Below the pieces are notes generated by a model that searched no databases, was not told the origin of the DNA, and saw nothing but the letters and a program-made list of their open reading frames with translations. This document shows, in pieces, positions 49,831-62,823 of a stretch of 64,000 nucleotides of DNA. Source of the stretch: Lycocorax pyrrhopterus obiensis. Taxonomy: Eukaryota > Chordata > Aves > Passeriformes > Paradisaeidae. The stretch covers positions 2,006,663 through 2,070,662 of the forward strand of contig JACSVZ010000011.1 in the NCBI GenBank assembly GCA_014706295.1, in the 5' to 3' direction. A program made the position numbers and the translations under genes. Numbering within the stretch: the stretch's first letter is position 1; each line of letters begins with the position of its first letter.

Positions 49831-50420
49831 GGACAGTTCCAAACGTTTTGAAAAGTTCCTCTTCATTTTTTCCCTCTCCAGTTAAATCTGGTTCCAGTGC
49901 TCATATGGGCAAAGCAGGAGAGTTGAGCAGATCCCAAGGCTGGGCCTGCCAGGATCAGACCTGTCCTAAGGACCTCAGGGAATGCTTCCAGCTTCCCAGA
50001 CCTGCCTTTGCACTGGTGTGAGAGCATTCCAGCCATTGCTGCAAAACTCCTGGGAACCTCCCTGTTCTTAACAGATGACAGAGCAATGTGGGAAAAGCTG
50101 GAATGCTGATAGGTTCTGTCCGTAAGTGAGAAAAGAAGCCATGAATTATTTCTGTCATCTCACAGTTGGTTTTCCAGCAAGGACTGAAATGCCATGAAAT
50201 ACCCCAGCCTTGGTCACCTCCCTGAGCCAGCCTAGGTCAGCCCTGCTAGTCCCCACGGATCCTGAACCGGGGAGCTGGGATTGAGTGCATCAAACAACCT
50301 TCTCAGAAGTGGAATCTACCCTTTTTTTAGCCTCTCTGAGTCACAGGAGGCACTGGCTGTGCTTGAGGGCAGTCGTGCCCTTTTGCACTGAGATCTCGCA
50401 GCGCTCCTGAGCAGCAGGTT

Positions 50421-50433
50421 TGCCCTCTGGTGG
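50421..50433 (-). promoter_or_regulatory. CTCF-like binding site
   Basis: The plus strand reads TGCCCTCTGGTGG, so the minus strand reads CCACCAGAGGGCA, a full match to the CTCF core consensus (CCASYAGRGGGCA). CTCF is the vertebrate insulator and loop-anchor protein. The site is isolated in noncoding DNA, and its orientation (core on the minus strand) would predict a loop partner to the left. Occupancy is inference. Confidence 0.5.
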
Positions 50434-52745
50434 AACCCCTTCTGCCTCCTCTCCAGAGTTCACCTCACTAGGCCTGGGAATTTGCTCTGTGAGAGCAGCC
50501 CCATTTTATAATCTTTCTTGAAAGAATATTTTTGAGACAGGTGAGGGAGATTTATTTAAACAGGGAGGTAAAACAAGGCCAGGTAATAAATACAGAAGCC
50601 CTCCCTGTGTTTAAATTCTTTCCTCACAGAAATGTTTTCATATTAGGTTTCTTTTTCAATTATTTTCTTTGCAGAAATAGACCTTGCAGATGTCCACCTG
50701 ACAGTGTGTTTCTGGTCAGCCTTTAGAGCTCGTTGTGAGCAGAGCTGAGGGCTCAGTGCCCTGCCTGCCCTGGTGATGGGCAGGGCTGTCCTGAACACCA
50801 CTGTGGGCAGTCACAATGAGGGAAAATATCATTTGCAGCTGAATTTTCCACAAGCATTTCACTGAACAAAAATGGCCATGACTGTTTCTCCCCTGCTGTG
50901 ATTCTCTTTCCAGAAGACAGTGGTGGTGAAATTATTCCAATGTGTGTGAATTGGTGCTTGCTCTGCCACTCTCACTGGATTTATTTGGGTTGAGCTAACA
51001 CAAGGAGCAAAACTGCCCTTTAATCATCTCCCTTTCACAATTAGCAGTGCCAGTAAGAGCAGTGGGTGTGTGTTACCCTGCTCTGTGCTGTGACTGTCAG
51101 TGGGAGCAGCACTGTTGTAATCTCTTTCCACCACCAGCACAGAGGCCTCTGGGTGTGCAAGAAGCAGCTCTAATGAACCACATTCCAGCAATCCCCGCTG
51201 CAAAATGATACCTACCTGGGGAAATGACACTTGGATACAGATGGATAGCACTGCTAATGACAGCGTTGTATCGATAAAAGCACATTTATCTTAAAAAACA
51301 ATGAGGGAAAAGCCTTTAGTTCCACATCCTGCATGATGAGGAGGAACCAGAGTCGGCAGCCCATCAGTGAGGGCAGGAGGAGAAGCGTCTCCAGGGAGGA
51401 AGGAGCAGCAGTGTCACTGAGGTGGCTGCTGGCCAGGTTTCTACAAGCCAGGCAGGCTGGATCTCAGTGCCATGGCATGGGGTGGATGGAATGGATTGAC
51501 CAGGGAGCAGGGAGCAAGGAATTCCACAGGGGCCTTGCCATCAGCATGGAAACACTGCCTGGGGGGCTGCTCAGGGCCACCACAAAGGACCTTCAAAAAC
51601 CCAAAATGACTTTGCAGGAATGAATGGCTCTGGGCTCGCATGTTCAGGACTGCAGGGCTGACAGAACCAAAAATGATACTCTTAACAGAAAAATGAGACT
51701 GTGGCTTCTCTGCCAAAGCCTAGAGATCTAAGGCTTTGTCTGGTGCATACTAAAGAATGGAAAAGGCTTCAGGAGAGGAAAGAGATCTCAGAAAGCGAGA
51801 AAAAATAAACAGAAAGACAACTGATATTTACATTGTGATCTTCCTGATTATTTGCTGTGCTATTGTATAAGTTTATTTACTGAATGCTGTCTTTTACCAA
51901 AGAGATTGTTTCATTTCTTCTTGAGAATTGGTTTCTTTTGCTATTTAAGCAAGCAGCCCACAGGAATGCCTTCTCAAGAATTCAAGTTACTTTGCAGACT
52001 CAGTGCTTGAGGCCTTCAGCAGTGTTTGTTTAGAGTGGTCTGATTCCCTTTCTGCTCATTGCAGGGCTCTGCTTTCAGGCAATGCTTTATCCAATCCTGC
52101 TGACAAACACAGGGAGAAAATTTAAGTCCCAATATGCAGCAGAATGACTTTTATTTGTTTAACTGGCAGCATGTGGCAACTTCCTTTCCTTCTTCAGTAG
52201 CCACGAGATGCAGCCCCACCAGAGATGTGGTGCTGTGTGTTTGGAACAGATGAGTTCGGGCCTTTAGGATGCGCCTGAGCAGCAGAAGCAAATCCCTCTG
52301 CTACAAACCCATCACACAGAGATCTGGACTCTGTCTCCTTCCTGTGCTCCCTTTTGCTTCCAGTGTGGTAACAACTGATTCCTGGTTTTATGTGAAGAGC
52401 AATTAAGAAAAAGTATGTAAATACTGGCAAAAGAGGATTGTACCTTGGCAGCGACAGCGCAAAGCCAAAGCTGCTCTGGAGGCTGGTGGCCTTTCTCCAA
52501 TGTCTGTACCACAGCTATTTCCAGCCGGGTGGGAACACCTCTCTTCTTGACAGATGCCATCTGTAGTGCCAAGTTTCAGATTTCACATCTGTCCCATCCT
52601 GTCCTGTCCTATGTTTGATAGATTCCTTTACTGCAGTTCAGCCATCCTTGGCAGCACAACAGCCACAGGTAGATTTTCCCTCCCTGGCACTGCAAATGCA
52701 GAGGAAGAAGGGTGACAACGTCAGCTGGTGGTGTCATTTACTTTG

Positions 52746-52916
52746 GTAGAGGACTCTAGAGGTCACCCAGACTCACTAGAAGTGGGTCCAGCCAGAAAAG
52801 GTTGCTTGGGGCTTCTCCAGTCGTGTTTTAGTAACTCCAGGGATGGACACTCCACAGCCACTCTGGGTCCCTTACGGTAATTTCTCTCTCCTTGCAGTTA
52901 ATTAAAACTTCCTGTG
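52746..52916 (-). mobile_element. CR1 retroposon 3'-end fragment (antisense)
   Basis: Plus-strand sequence follows the known antisense order of avian CR1 3' regions: CTCTAGAGGTCACCCAG, then GGTTGCTTGGGGC, then CCAGGGATGGACACTCCACAG, CCACTCTGGG, and a degraded TAATTTCTCTCTCCTT tract. It is diverged and 5'-truncated as usual for CR1. CR1 is the dominant LINE family of birds and reptiles, so this supports a sauropsid source. Confidence 0.8.
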
Positions 52917-53423
52917 TTGGAGGTTGGATTCAAATCATAAAACAAGTCTTCTGAAGTCATTCAGCCCCAACAGCTGGTTTTGTTTCAAATAACAAGAACT
53001 GATTTTGCCCATTTTTTGTGAGAGAGGGCAACTCGTGTGCCACCACGTTTATCAAAAAAAGTCTTTGGCGTCGAATGAAACTTTCTCTGTAAGAGTTGGC
53101 TGCCTGTGAAGCTCTTTGGAAGGCTTTGCAAAGGTCATAGCCTCAATCCTCAGCTGCAAGGAGAATGTCAGAAGGCTTTACAGGGTCATTTTATATCCAG
53201 CAAAACAGGAGATGATATGGCTACACAGTTTTAACTTGTCTTGGGCAAATATTTCTCTAAGCTGCAAAAATGTTGTATTTATACTTTTAATGTATGCTGT
53301 ATTATTAAGCTCTGACATTAAACACCTTCATGCCAGTCTGGAGGCACTGAACTTTGCTAATCATACAGGAAAACAAGGCAAGGGGAAACCTGGCAGGTCT
53401 TCCAGAACATTTCTTCCTTGCTG
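52917..53423. other. unique sequence between CR1 fragments
   Basis: Nothing recognised. An open frame of 103 codons (53116-53427) has no domain. The two CR1 fragments on either side are in opposite orientation, so this is not the interior of one CR1 copy. Confidence 0.5.
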
Positions 53424-53462
53424 TTAACTCCAGAGGTCCCTTCCAACCTCAGCCATTCTGTG
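53424..53462 (+). mobile_element. CR1 retroposon 3' terminus
   Basis: The sequence CCAGAGGTCCCTTCCAACCT followed by CAGCCATTCTGTG matches the conserved CR1 3' end (AGGTCCCTTCCAACC...CCATTCTGTG). The usual 8-bp ATTCTATG microsatellite tail is reduced to one unit. Plus orientation, opposite to the neighbouring fragment, so a separate insertion. Weak similarity may extend a short way upstream. Confidence 0.8.
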
Positions 53463-56400
53463 CTTAATGCTGAACTGATCAAAACTCTCAGCAGGCAAAA
53501 CAGAAGACAGGGAAACTCCCTGATTCTAAACTCGAAGGTATAATCTGTTCTTTACATAGCACAGCACCAGGATTCCCAATTAAAATATCCTCTACTTCTT
53601 TAACAGGAAAAATAATGGTGGTGATGATGCCAACAGAGACCCAATTTTGATGCAAAACCATGCAGGTGAAGCCTTACCCAAAAAGCCCCACAGAACAAAT
53701 CAACCAGAAAACCCAGCAGAGATATGAAAATGCCCTTTCCCTGAGTATCCCAACAGTGTTATCCCCAGCAGAAGAGCCTGATGTTGTGGAAACAATTCCA
53801 TCCTTCTGCTGACATCTGGGACCTGCCAGGCAAGTTAAAACATTTACAGACTCCAGAAGAGAAGTCTATAGAATACAGTGGGGCAAAGTATGTTTGACTG
53901 CATTGGATAGCAAATTCTTGGAAAAATGAAGTATTGTTCAGCTTGAGACTGCTTGAGCCTGCCAAATAAATTCAGCTGGGAAAAGAGGTTGAGGTCAAGA
54001 TCGAGGGAAAAATGCAACAAGTCAGCATTTAGGGCACTCCAGCATTTATTGCTTAACCCACCAGACTCACAGGATATTGGTTTCAGTGCTCTGAAACCCT
54101 TCTGTTGAAATGGTTTCACTGTATCAATTTCACTCTAAATGAACAATCAGAGTTCTGGGACCTGTTTCCACCCCCACGAGGCTTTTGCTAATTGTTCTTC
54201 AAGTCCAACCTGGTCTACTTTGCACACACCACCCGAGAATAAATCTTGCAGGTACCTAATAAGAGTGGAATACTCAAGTTATAGTTTCTCCTCCAGTAAA
54301 TGTTTGATTGCCTAAGAAAAAGTGAAAAGATTACAATCCCTTAAAGTAGCAAAAATGATGATTAGAACACTTTAGTGAAGTTGGAAGCTCTCCTCAGGCA
54401 TTCAGCATTCAGCCTCCTCAGGCAGAGAGAGGAATTGTCATTAGATTGGTTTGAGTTGTGAATCTATCTCATTTTAAAATAATCCTTCAAGATGAGTCAT
54501 GCTTTTTTCAACTCCCTGTGTAACTGAACTCCACAAGTAGGAAAAGAAGAAACCCAGCAATAACTCCTACTCCTTTCTTCTTCCTCCTCATGCTTTATGC
54601 CCTGTTCAGCTTTGGCAGAGCTCTTCTGACCAGCCACTGGCTGCAGCTTCTCCCAGCTGGGCTCCCAAAGACAAGAGTGCAATTAGCCTTTGCCTCCTGG
54701 GCTAATTGGCCTCTAGCCTTTGTCCTTTCAGCTAATTACCGAGGCAGCCAAGCTGGCTCCACGGCCGAGCCTGACACAGTGCTGAGGTAATGGGCAGGCT
54801 TTGGGCTGAGACACAAATGCAAAAGGACAGTTTCCACTGTTGTCACCCGTCCTGGCCCCGCAGCAGCTCACTCTGACACAGGGACTGGGGGCTCCTTGTC
54901 CTGAGGGTGTGAATGCTGAGCTGGGCACTAGAAAAGGCTGAGCAAGTCTGGCATTTCGTTTCCTGCTAGTTCCTAAACCCAACTTTTCTGGATTTCTACC
55001 TCTCTCTAGACAACCAAAATATTGCATTCTGGTTTTTAATTTCAAATGGATACTTTTCATAAGAAATGCTGTTTGATTGGCATGGATTTCTCCCTCTTCT
55101 GTCTGTCATGCAGCTAAACCCAACGCAGGTAAAGCACACAGCCCTGCTCAATCAATAGAGTGATAAAGACGAGGCATCAGCATTGTTCAAAAGATGGGAT
55201 TTTCATCCTAATGGCTCAACCTGCTCAGCAATTCTCTTTTGGCTTTGCCAGATGTAAGGGCATAACCTTGAGCAAGAGAAAAGCCTTTTCAGTCTTGTAA
55301 AAAACAGGTTCACATGAAGGCAGCACTGCAATGTTTGTTGTTATCAGGAGGGGTTTTTCTCTTGAGCCTCTCTTGAATGTCGCAAAAAATTAGAAGCAGA
55401 AAGAGTTACCTTAGTCAGTCATAGTCAGATAGTTTACACAGATGTTAGCAGAAACAGAACAATTAGTTTCCATTATTACAAATTTCCAAAAATGAGCGGA
55501 GGTCTTATTTCGCATGGTTAATTGAGGTGCTGCTCGAGTGCCCTGTGCTGGAGATATCTTTGAATTTAATGGCTTTAGGTGGACTCTCCTGGCAGTCAGA
55601 GGTACAGTATCAGAGTATGTCCTAGCATGATACATGGTTTATTTGCACCCTGAAAGTGTCCTGGTGACGTGTGAATTAGCTAAAGAAGATCTAGTGGGAG
55701 ATGGTGTTCAAGAGATGGGTTCGTGCAGTGTGGGGTATGTTCAGTTGCCATGGTTATTCCAGGAAAATATGTGTACAGTTAGTTAAGTCCCTGTACAGTT
55801 TAACTTGCACAATAAATAAAAAAATACAGGAGCAAAACTTGTCATGTGAAACCAAATCTTTATAATCTGAGGGTTCATGATAATAAATTGAAACTGGAAT
55901 ATATATTAGGCACAGATACACAGGAGTGGTGGCAGCTAAAGCAACAGTATTCATCTTTTCACATAAATAGCAAAGCAGGTCAGAAATGCAAAACAGGTCA
56001 GAAATAAATGAGTTTCTAGAAGCTGAAGTGATGATGTGATAATCTGCATTTTGGAAATGATCTTGTGACATTCAGAGCTACGAATAATGAACTTGGCTCT
56101 TTTTCACCTCTCTTTTTTTTTTTTTGTATCACTGAAAGAGGCAGCAGGAGGAAGGTCTAAAGCAGCAGAAAAGTGACCATTCAGGCTGTGCAAATTAGTT
56201 AGAATTTAACCAGAATTAGTTCAGCTGAAGGTAATTTCTCACATGATCTCTCAAATCTTTACTGACTGTTTGTATTTCTCTTTAAGCACTGAATAATTTG
56301 GTAACAGAATATGAGTAATGCCTTAAGGGGAATTAAGTCTGTCTAGTTATTTCTTGCTGCTCAAAGATAACATTACCTTTGCTAGGCTGTCTGAAAAAAT

Positions 56401-57249
56401 GTGTTAGCATGAAATTTTGATCCTTATAAGTCCTTCTTTATAATGCCTGGTCCTTTCCTGTGGTCTAAAGCAATAAGGGAACCTGTTGAACAGCAGAAGA
56501 GGGACAACCTTCATCCTCTTCTGCTTCCTCTCCATTTCAATATTTAACTGTTTGAAGTGTTTATGAGAGTGGAAGCCGAAGTCTCACAGGTTAGAGTAAA
56601 ACTTGAGTTCTTCTGGCTTGTAGGAAACTTGGTTTCCAGAAATGATGTTTTTATTCTGATTTTGGAGGGTTTGACTTAGCAGCAGAGCTAGGTCTGATAT
56701 TCCAGCACCATATTCTTGTGTTATAATACAAAGGCATTTCTGTGAATAACCATGGCCAGGATTTGCCTGCTAAAGAACCAGCATTCCAATAACTCCTACT
56801 CGTGGAAATGGGGAATTAGTGAGTCTGATCCACCAGACAGAGCAGTGTTGAAGTGAAGGTATGAAAACACACAAGCACTTTATTCAGGTGGTGAAAAATA
56901 AGTTACAGAAGCAGCATTAACTTTGTCCCTGTTTTTTTTTTGTGCAGTGTTATGCATAAAATAAGGCAAAAATAAAATTTGCCTCAAAGGTGGAACAGAA
57001 TTTTAAGTTTACTACAAATAATAGTATGGCTGAGCTTCACAATGTCAAGGCTATTTCTTGTACCATTGGACATTTCAAACAGATGTATCATTTCAAGTAT
57101 CAGATGGTGCAGAACAGCCATCAAAAATCAGTGTTCCAGGGCTGGATGTGTAAAAGGGAATGTGGTGGGCATTGGATGCTGTGAGTGCAGTGCGTGGGAA
57201 TGGACTGAGCGGTGTCCTGGGATTTCAAATCCAATATCCGTTCCAAAGG
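53463..57249. other. unique noncoding sequence
   Basis: Mostly AT-rich. Contains a 13-T run at 56113-56125 and a small direct repeat of CTCCTCAGGCA (54390-54400 and 54414-54424). Antisense frames of about 105-110 codons have no domain. No transposon or gene recognised. Confidence 0.55.
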
Positions 57250-57760
57250 CAGAGGTCCATGTGTGAGTTCTGGTGATAATGTGGATAATGATTCTGCCAA
57301 GTCAAATGCACTTGCTGACCAATATAAATGAGTTATGGAGGCCTTTTGAATAATGTGCTGGTGATGAGCCATAAATCACAGTGCAATCCCCACCCCATCT
57401 GTGGAGGGAGGCCTGCAATGGTTTGCTGGTAACCCTCGAGCTGGTACACATATTAACATGAAAAATAATGAGTCTGCCAACTTTAAGCAGTGGTTTGCTT
57501 TGGATAAACACTGAGAATTTGGGCAGGCTGGTAAAGAGGTCTGGCAGATTTGTTTGTCATATGAATAATACCTCATTTATTGTGTTGGAACAACTGACAG
57601 TCCCTTATTGATGACAGCAGGTCGGGGTGAGCACTGTACAAGTCTAACAAGTATCCTGCTCAGCTGTCATTTTATTAGTATAATTATTATCTGTTAATTG
57701 AACAAATGCAGTGTTCAGTATCTTGGTCATAGACATGGAGGATTTTGTTCTTACAGGAGA
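57250..57760. promoter_or_regulatory. AT-rich block resembling a conserved noncoding element
   Basis: Includes ATTTTATTAGTATAATTATT, GTTAATTGAACAAATG, CCATAAATCACAG and repeated TAATG-type motifs. Not repetitive, no significant open frame on the plus strand. Possible enhancer, by composition only. Confidence 0.25.
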
Positions 57761-60700
57761 AACAAATGAAGCAAAAGGGTGATCTCTCTGTCAAAGGGTT
57801 TGCACTCCAAGTCCAGCCAGGGTGAGGCAGTGGGCAGACAGACAGAGAGACAAAGTGAAAACTGAAGAAAGAATGAGGCCCTTTGGGTCTGTGAGATGAG
57901 CAGTGGGCTCAGGGCCCCAGCAAGCTGATCACTGTCAGGGCTTTGTCAGCAGCGCAGCCAGGAAAATACTACAGCAGCTTTTGAGGGGCTGCTGCACTCC
58001 TGGGGCTCATGGCTGTGGAAGCTGCTCCCAGCTGTGGGATCAGCCTTGCAGGCAATTTGCAGTCTTGCTTCTTAAGGATCAGTGTCTCCCCTGACTGTGG
58101 GGCAGGGGAAGGGAAGGTTGGGTACCCGCTTGGCTAACTCGAGCTAAATTTAAGAAAAAAATAATATTCTAAGGAATACCAGGTTCCAGAGATGTCCTGG
58201 CTGCAGACTGGGAGCAGCTGAGGCTGTTTGATGGCACCACAGAGGGAAAGGCTGAAGCAGGCAGGGCTCCAGACCAGCAAGCCAAGCTTCTGCTTTATTA
58301 AACACCAGAGAATCCAAGAGCACAATTTAAATCCATAAAACCCGGGATTCACTGGTTCCAGTGCTCATGCTATCACTTGTTCCTGTTATTAATTTTCCCA
58401 CTGGCACTTACTCCAGTGTAGTTTTGTGGCTGTAGAAGATGTGTTTCATCTATAGCCAAGCTGTGAAAACCTCAGCTTTCTATTTATTCCTTATTTTTTG
58501 GTATCACATAGACAAAAATGCATTTCCACTAAAGTCAATTTTGCCACGAGGCAAAAGTAGTTCCATCTTTCCTGCCTCTTCCCATCTTATTTTCCCAAAC
58601 TGTAACTCTGTTCAAGAGAACAGATAGCAATAAAATGCTCTGACAATAATCACATCCTTGTGTTTTAGTACTTGGCTCTGTGATATTCCAAAAAATAAGA
58701 GGTGTTGATACAGACAGCATATAAATATTCCTGCAAATCAGTTTTGTTTTAAAATACCTATTGTTATCTTTCCATGTCTGCTTTTATTATGAAAAAACAG
58801 AAATGATTTCTGTTGCTTGTGAGGTTACTACATTGAGAAAATTACCAACCAGGCACCACAATTGCTGTAGGAGAGCAGCAAATAAGACTGCTTCACATTA
58901 TTTAGACAATTTGATTACTCTTACTCAGGATTTCGGAATGTGATAATCGAAGTGTTGCTTTACCTTGAGTGCTCAGCCATCCTCCACAGTGATTTATACA
59001 AACAAATGAGATGCCAAGTTGAGATGTTCCAGGTTTAGCTCTCCTGAAGCTCCATGTTCCTGCTCTTTGTCCCAAACGCTCTGTGAAGCTCCCCACCAAC
59101 CTGTGTGTGCTATTACAGTTCTGAGTGAACCATCAGTGTCTCTAAACTTGAGGCAAGACCACTCAACTTCACTACAACAGTAGAACTTCATAAGAAAAAT
59201 GGTCTTAACATGAACCAGTTACACAAAACCACCCACAGTGCTTTTTTTGTCTTCTGGGGAAAAACACAAATTTAGCTAATACAATCTGTTCTCACAAAGA
59301 AAAGTCCTCAGGCCTTCCTCCCAAGGGAAATGTGAGTTAGAGACAAAGCAGTGGAATCAATGGCTGCATACCACAGCATTGCAGGGAAACATGCAGCTGG
59401 GAGTCTGGGATGATGCTGTTCTGCAGCTGAAACATCTGAAAAAAAGCTTGGGTGTCACAATAACTTCTGGCTCAGAGGAGCAGAAGCATCTCTGTCAGAA
59501 GAGCCCAGTATTCATAGCAGGGAGATGCAGTGAAACCTGGCCTGATCACACAGAGAACACCTACAGACAACAGGAAAGAACAAACAGAATTTTATTATTT
59601 GTCTGTCATGGCAAGAAGATTCCCTAATTGCTGTGAAAGCTGTTCATGTCAATACATGAATGTATTTAACTTCTTGGAGTCAGATTTGTGTTCTTCCTCG
59701 CTTTCCTGAAGGAATGGGGCAGTGGGTTTCCTCCAAAACGGAATAGAATTCTCAGTTTTTTAGGCAGAGCTCCTGAGCTCTTTTTGAATCTAAATCTGAG
59801 AAGGTGTTGTGAAATGGGGCTCCAAGCCCAGCCTATTTGTAGTACATCTTGTCTGTGTGAAAACAAGTGGGATGGTTCAAATGCCAGTTACCAGCTGGAC
59901 AGCATTAATTTCTTAATTCTGATTGGAGGCCAAAGGAAGAAATGTGTATTGTTCATTCAGCTTCTCTTTCATGCTGACACGTACTTGGAATTCCAACAGG
60001 GTGACAGAGCTACTTGTGTTAAAACTCTTTTGTCCATGTAAATCGTGGTGTAATTCCAGGACTACCTGCATTTCCTAGGATATCACTGAAATGGGATGTT
60101 GCTGCCTACCCACTGAAGCCTCAGTGCTGAATAAATACCCAGCAAAGCTGTGTAAGCTCTCGAGTATTACGCACACTTGACCTCTTTGTCTCCAGAAATG
60201 AATTCTATCGAGTTTAGATTTCTGTGTCCCATTCTTTCATCCATCTCATTAACCAGTCCGAGCTTCAACTTCTTCACTTCAACACTGCACAACAGATTGG
60301 ACGAGGATTTCTGTGCAGACTGTGGGGATGGGTGGTGATCACATATTCTCAGGGTCAGACAGTTGAATAACAAATCAGGAATACCCGTATTTTATTGAGC
60401 AGTCCCGAAACACTGCTGCTAGAATGCCAAGGGACTTACATGGCAGTTACCAAAGTTGTAGTTTGTTCTGTTCTCTGGAGTGAAAATTTGTGAGGAGGGT
60501 TTTGTTTGGGTTTTTTTTTTTACAGAATGCACTGAGTTCATATTTCCAGTCTTGCAGTGGAGAGAAGGAGGGGGTGAACTTTGAACTTCCCAAGGTCCTT
60601 GTCAGCCCCTTTGCTGAGGTCGCTCTGCCCAGCAGCCCTGTCTCCCACTGCCCTCTGCCCCAGGCTGGCTCCATCACAAACTGGTGCTGGATATGCTCTG

Positions 60701-60854
60701 CCCCATGCTCTGGGTGAGGGTGCTGAACAGCATCAGACCAAGGAATCAGGAATAGACAGGAATTCCAGGGCTGACGTGGTGCCAGCTGTGTCTCAAACCA
60801 CACTGCTCTGATCCCGGGTGTCCCAGCCACCGAGTTCCACTGCTCCCACCCGTC
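57761..60854. other. unique noncoding sequence
   Basis: Nothing recognised as gene or transposon. An 11-T run lies at 60511-60521. GC content rises toward 60.6 kb. Open frames of up to 148 codons on the minus strand (60447-60893) have no domain. Confidence 0.5.
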
Positions 60855-61017
60855 TGTGTCACCCCTCAGGGACGCCAGCCCGTCCCAAGGCATGGAGAGC
60901 TGGGACAGGAGCGGCTCTGGCGGTGTTCGTCCCGAGCAGCCGTGCCCTGCTGGAGCACCGAGGGCCGCGCAGCAGCCGCGGGCAGCCCCGTGGGCAGCGG
61001 GCCCGGGAGGCTTTGTC
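60855..61017. promoter_or_regulatory. isolated CpG-dense cluster
   Basis: About 15 CpG dinucleotides in 160 bp of very GC-rich sequence, against a background that is almost CpG-free. It contains GGGCCGCGCAGCAGCCGCGG and GGGCCCGGGAGG. All three forward frames are partly open here, and a 74-codon minus-strand frame starts nearby, so coding cannot be decided. It may be a small CpG island (promoter or unmethylated regulatory element) or a GC-rich exon; no TATA or clear initiator was found. Confidence 0.45.
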
Positions 61018-61025
61018 CTAATGGG

Positions 61026-61053
61026 GTTGGAACAGACAGGTTGGAACAGACAG
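61026..61053. repeat. 14-bp tandem duplication
   Basis: Two perfect copies of GTTGGAACAGACAG, then a partial third (GTTG). It lies immediately right of the CpG cluster. Confidence 0.85.
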
Positions 61054-62459
61054 GTTGTAAATCAGAAGGGACATGGAAGTTAGAGATCAAAGCAAAGAGC
61101 AGGGAGTGAGGGGGAATGGGAAGAGAGCATGGAAAACAAGTAACAGTGAATGGATATCAAGGAGTTGGGGAGTTCAATCTGTGATAAATAAACAGGGTTC
61201 AGGACATACTGAAACGGAGAAATTGCTAACTCCACATTTCCTCCATGCAATGCAAATGTGCACAGGCCTGTGTGCAAGACATTTTGCCATCAAGTTGCCT
61301 CTCAAGACTGAGTGGGACAGGATGGGATTTATCCAGGAGGAGTTCAGATGCTTCGTGGCACATTAGGTCAATTAAGATGCGCAACATTGCGCTTCCTCCT
61401 CCAAATTAATAAACAGCACATTCATTTCTTTTCTACTAATTGAATGTTTAACTTGTTTGTCTAAGGGCAGGGATAGGTCAGGAGGAGGTTAGGGATGGAT
61501 ATTATGGATATTGCTTGTTTTCTCCAGAGCCCTGAACCATCGCTGGGTTTCAGATTTCCTCCAGCCTGTCTCATTGCGATACAATTTTGCAGACAGATGA
61601 AAGAGTTTCTTTCATTATGAAAACAAAAGGGCAAGTAAAGAGTTAGGGAAACTGATAATTATATACAAACTTTTTCCCCAAGGGCAAAGGAAAAAAAAAA
61701 TCAATGTGTTGCAGTTTTTTTTCAATATAATTAGTAACTTAGTGGTGAGATAATTAGTATACATATTTTCTTTTCAGAACTTAACTGTGGAAGGAGTTTA
61801 TAGCTAGAAGATACTTTCTTTTTATATCATTCTTATGGCTGGCTAGGGCATGTGAACAATGGGAAATGAGGAAACGCCTTAGCACAGTTTAAAAAAATAG
61901 ATAATTTGGGACATACTTCTCAGCTGCGTTATTTGTGAGCTTGTTTTGCTATTTTTCCTTGAATTTCTTGTTTGCTTAGGTTGAAAATTCTGCAAGGCTA
62001 ACAGCAAAGCTGTGATTATAATGACTTCTATAGCAATCCAGCAACTACCTCTGAAACTTTCAAGTGATTTTGGTGCTGAGGTTGGAGATTGTTATCACTT
62101 GGGACACCTGCAGGGGTCTTGTTTTCTTCTGCATCTCCAGTAGCCACCAGACAGAAAGTGAGTGAATCCTTTTGCCAGCAGAATATGAATTTGGCTTAGA
62201 GAACATGAATCAGGTTCACATCATTCTCTCTTTATGGACTACATAAGATATATGGAACTTCAGCTCAGTGTCAGGCAAACTCAGCCACGTAGAGGCAAAC
62301 CAGCTGCCTCGAGGAGTTTTATAGGAAATGGGATGAGTGTGCTTTAAAATAGGGTGTTCTCTGTGTGGGCAGCAGTGGAAGTTTCTCTTGGATACATTTC
62401 GTGTGGAGACACCTGGATTAACCGCATGGTGCTAAGAGAAAGCATCTCAGGTATGGCGT
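61054..62459. other. unique noncoding sequence
   Basis: No gene or transposon recognised. AT-rich, with A- and T-runs near 61690 and 61715. Confidence 0.5.
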
Positions 62460-62823
62460 GATGCCTTTTCCTAGTCTTAAAATCAAGAGTCAAGCTCGGT
62501 TAGAAGGTAAAAAGGGATTTTACCTTGGTATTTATTTTAAGGATCCTTAGGTGCACCACGTCCAGGTGGAATGCACCTCCATGCACACCGCAATGCACAC
62601 CCACGATAGATCTGGTATCTCATTACAGGTGTTACTAATTAGCACATCTATCAAAGATTCCCCAGTGAGAGGCTCGAGTGAGCCCCCCTCCCCAAGGAAC
62701 CTTCCCCTGGATGGTTCTATCTCAGTTTACAAAATGTGTTCTGGAGAGGACCTTGGGGTCTGGGGCACTCTGATCCCTAACTACGAAACCTCTAAAATGT
62801 TCAGTCTCCCAGCTTGACAAACA
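62460..62823 (-). mobile_element. probable endogenous-retrovirus LTR (antisense)
   Basis: Read on the minus strand the segment begins TGTTTGTCAAGCTGGG and runs through a G/C-mixed U3-like region. It then has CCTAAGGATCCTTAAAATAA with an AATAAA signal, followed by a polypyrimidine-rich U5-like tail. The order and length fit an avian LTR. The left boundary is uncertain, and no target-site duplication or internal retroviral coding region was seen. A minority view is that it continues to the right, where a TATA-like GTATAAAAGG (about 62873) and AATAAA occur in plus orientation. Confidence 0.5.

Larger units (their letters stand above)
49573..52745. other. unique noncoding sequence
   Basis: Begins with an A/C-rich low-complexity tract (about 49745-49830). 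GC-richer patches at 50.2-50.5 and 51.3-51.6 kb give short overlapping open frames without domains. It contains the CTCF-like site listed separately and a short (TCCTG)n run near 52595-52610. No coding gene recognised. Confidence 0.55.

Noticed and set aside
50280..50420. Weak similarity to the antisense CR1 tract AATCTACCCT...TTAG
   Set aside because: Only about 15 bases match and the neighbouring CR1 segments are absent.
52915..52945. Sequence resembling a tRNA B box (GGATTCAAATC)
   Set aside because: No A box at the right distance and no cloverleaf folding by eye.
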